From Isoetes taiwanensis (lineage: Eukaryota > Streptophyta > Lycopodiopsida > Isoetales > Isoetaceae), in the NCBI GenBank assembly GCA_021234155.1, contig JAJEKV010000018.1, forward strand, positions 15,866,180 through 15,930,179: 64,000 nt of DNA, read 5' to 3'. Positions 61,501 through 64,000 of this stretch are shown here, piece after piece. The stretch's first letter is position 1, and the number at the start of each line of letters is the position of its first letter. The notes under the pieces are model-generated. The model was not told where the DNA came from, made no database searches, and worked only from the letters and a program-made list of their open reading frames with translations. A program made the position numbers and the translations under genes.

Positions 61501-64000
61501 ACATAGCGAATGTGTTGATAATCTTGAAAATAATAGGTCAAGTACTAAAGTGGTTGATTATGATGATGATGCTCGGATGACCTTAAGAATATAAAAATCA
61601 GAAGGCTGAGGAGAACACCAATGAAGAAGTAGGTGACTCAGAAGAAACACAAGTCCAAAATCAAGGTGTTTCAGCTGAGCCATCAGAGTCATCAACCAGT
61701 GCTGTCATACCATCGAGAAAAAAAAGAATCACTGAAGTAGAAAGGTTGCAGCAAGCAAATATCAAGGTTGATCCATCAATTCATGGTAGAACAACTCGAG
61801 GTAAGAGTAAAAGACTTCAAGATATAGAAGGAGAGCTGGATAGTATTTTTGAGATCCTGACTCATCTAGATCCAGCTATTCCAAGTACATATGAGGATGT
61901 ATTAAATTCAGCAGATAAGGATAAATGGATAAATGCTATGAATGAGGAAATGAATTCTTTTCACAATACTAACACATATGAACTTGTTGATATTCCTTGT
62001 GGAAAGAATATTGTTGGAAACAAGTGGCTATTCAAATTAAAGCAGTGTGGATGGAAAGACACCTAGATACAAGGCTAGGCTGGTGGCACAAGGATTCTCC
62101 TGAGAAAAAAGGTCGAGGATTTTGATGAAACTTTTTCTCCATTAGTCAAAATGAATAGTGTGAGAAATGTTCTGGCAATTGCAAATGCATGTGATTTAGA
62201 AGTACATCATATGGATGTTAAGACTGCATTTTGAATGCAACTTTAGAAGAAGAAATATTTATGAAGCGGGCCCGAGGATTTGAGCGAGGGAGCTAACAAA
62301 GTTTGGAAGCTTCGGGGAGCGATGTATGGTTTGAAAGCAGTCCCTCGAGAATGGTACAAGTGCATGGGCAGTTTTTAAGAGAGCAAAAATTTATTAAATT
62401 AGATAATGATGGTAATCTTTACAAGTTTCAGTATGGAGAAAAGAATGGTGTGTCTTAGCCTTATATGTTGATGACAATATAATGGTGGCTAAAGGAACAA
62501 CACAGCGAATATGTGTAAAGATTTGCTAAGACAAAGATTTGAAATGACCCGACTTAGGAGAGTTGAAAAATTTTCTTGGTGTTGAAATGGCCAGAAATAG
62601 GGCGAGAGTATAGTAATGCTCACCCAAAAGAAACAAATATATGACATGTTAAAAAGATTTAACATGCAAGGCCGCAAAGTATGTAAAACTCTATTTGTAC
62701 ACAGGTGCAAGTTGACTGAAAGTATGTGTCCACAAAATGAAGGTGAGAGAAAAGATATGGAGTCGGGTACCTTACGGATCCACTGGTTGGATGCTTAGCA
62801 TATGTGGCCAATTGCACAAGGCGATATTGCACATAGTGTTAACATGTTAAGCGGGTACAACACTAATCTGGCAGAGAACATTGAATTTGCAGCAAAGCGA
62901 GTTTTAAGATATTTAAAAGATGCTGGCTGAAGAAGGAGTTACATACAAAACTAATAACTTGGAATTAGAAGGGTTTTGTGATGCAGATTGGGGAGGAGAT
63001 ATAGATACAAGGAAGTCAACTTGGGATATCTTGTCATCTTTGGGAGGAGCCCCTATATCTTGGAAATGCAAAAACAAACTGCCATAGCTATGTCAGTCTT
63101 TGGCGAGAATATCTTTCTTTACTACTTTATGCTCAAAGGAAATTATTTGGGAGAGAAGGTTAATTATAGAACTCGGGATTTGAACAATCATTGGCTACCA
63201 ACATTTGGTGTGATAGTACAAAGTTGCATTGCTTTATCAAAGAATCAGTCCTACATGAGAGGACTAAACATATAGAACTTGAAATGCACTTTATCGGGGA
63301 GGCTGTTAGAAAAAGACCTTGTAAATATGGTATATATCGGGGTTTGAAGATCGGTTAAGCATTTGCTTACAAAATCTCTAGGCGAGACAAAGATTTAGCT
63401 ATCTAAAAGGAAAATAATGCATATAAGTATAACATGAAGGAGGATGTTAGTGTGTATCGGGTTATATTATATGCATCTTATATTCATGAGAAGCGTGCGG
63501 CATGAATATATTTTTACTACAAGAACAACCTATGAGAAGCGATGGCGGTGGGTTGTAATGGTCTTCTGAGTTGAAGATTCATATACAACCCGAGTGCTTT
63601 ATGCATATAAGTGCTTTATGTGCTTTATGCATATAAGTGCTTTATGTGCTTTATGTGCTTGATGAAAGCGCTATATTCCTTTTGTTGGCATGTGGGATAT
63701 AAAGCTGTAGATGAGGTTTCTATTGAGTCAGCGAGATCTAGCCCGTAACAGTAAATTGCAAGATATACATAGGAATGGGGTGCCGGATTTGTGTGTGTGG
63801 AGCTCTCAATGATGATGATCTATAGTTTGAGCTTAGGAAGTACTCATTGCTTAGAGTAAAAGTGATGAAATGATTTTGAGCATATCAAGGAATGAATGAC
63901 CATAACTTGGCTTTCTTGATACTAGATGCTTTTGTACTTGAAGATGTTTTATTGATTTAATATTGCTAGATTGAAAGTACAAGTAAATCATTGTGTTGAA
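58505..64000 (+). mobile_element. Copia element A, nested in element B
   Basis: The 5' LTR runs from 58505 (TGTTAGTGTGTATCAGG) to about 59098. The primer-binding site TGGTATCGAGCC is at 59103-59114. The 3' LTR starts at 63445 after GAAGGAGGA and leaves the window at 64000. The LTR contains short tandem repeats (AAGTGCTTTATGTGCTTTAT). The two LTRs differ at several positions and small indels, so the insertion is not recent. The target duplication cannot be checked. It splits the reverse-transcriptase gene of element B. Confidence 0.85.
59160..63300 (+). pseudogene. Copia gag-pol of element A (decayed)
   Basis: Order of the recognisable pieces: gag N-terminus (VFKGDKQFRLWKQGIKEVLE, 59174 on), CCHC zinc knuckle CYNCEGKGHMANKC (about 59970-60012), protease remnant LDSGS, GAG-pre-integrase WHGRLGHVNSKTIELL (60600), integrase (LDLCGPMNVTG, MIDDFSRHTHIY, RSDRGGEFLSGEF), reverse transcriptase start (WINAMNEEMNSFHNTNTYEL, NKWLFKLK), and RNase H (GFCDADWGGD, RKSTW). 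Many stops and frameshifts break every domain, so no active protein can be made. The order is standard for Ty1/Copia. Confidence 0.8.

Overview
This window looks like nuclear DNA of a land plant with a transposon-dense genome. The evidence is a recognisable intron-containing plant-type VPS11 gene (now broken), plant Copia elements primed by initiator Met tRNA, a DUF8039-like domain typical of plant transposon proteins, and GT-AG introns throughout. The mix of a DUF7869-type transposase, a Replitron-like HUH protein and a Penelope-like reverse transcriptase leads me to guess a seed-free plant such as a fern, but the sequence alone does not prove it. I see no intact housekeeping gene, rRNA, tRNA or CRISPR array.

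Layout. 1-1411 and 19868-21330 are two copies of the 5' end of one minus-strand LTR retrotransposon; its leader carries a fragment that reads as the first coding exon of histone H3. 1.5-4.3 kb holds exons of an unrecognised gene, a 923 bp inverted-repeat element, and two tandem genes for related 80-residue proteins with matching TATA promoters. 4.4-19.9 kb is a large DNA transposon or transposon remnant. Its minus-strand DUF8039-like/DUF7869 transposase gene is split by a nested 4,062 bp element. Its plus-strand gene joins a ParB-like stretch, a methyltransferase-like stretch and a coiled coil. A small multi-exon plus gene follows, then a CACTA-type right terminus at 19867. The non-coding parts of this block carry a recurring palindrome, ATCGC-N4-GCGAT, at about nine sites.

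21.3-26.5 kb holds a short Copia derivative (23623-25736) nested in a MITE-like element, plus another MITE. 26.5-31.4 kb is a VPS11 pseudogene on the minus strand with three in-frame stops, several frameshifts and a Mutator-like MITE inserted in an exon. 31.6-39.3 kb is a pair of Replitron-like elements tail to tail, forming a roughly 3-4.7 kb inverted repeat; the left copy alone has a 1,731 bp insertion. 39.8-40.3 kb has two exons of an unrecognised gene. 42.9-45.7 kb is a complete non-autonomous LTR element (207 bp LTRs, CCCTA target duplication) that encodes a long acidic protein instead of gag-pol. 49-56 kb contains a LINE ORF1-like gene (plus) and a Penelope-like reverse transcriptase with an upstream ORF (minus). 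57.4-64 kb is a decayed Copia (minus) interrupted by a second Copia (plus) that runs off the window.

How the parts relate. The genes of the 4.4-19.9 kb block are arranged divergently around a shared promoter region (about 11.5-12.9 kb), and the palindromes sit in introns and spacers of both arms. This suggests one mobile unit carrying its own DNA-binding and DNA-modifying proteins. Most elements are decayed. Many frameshifts lie near homopolymers, so part of the damage could be assembly error.
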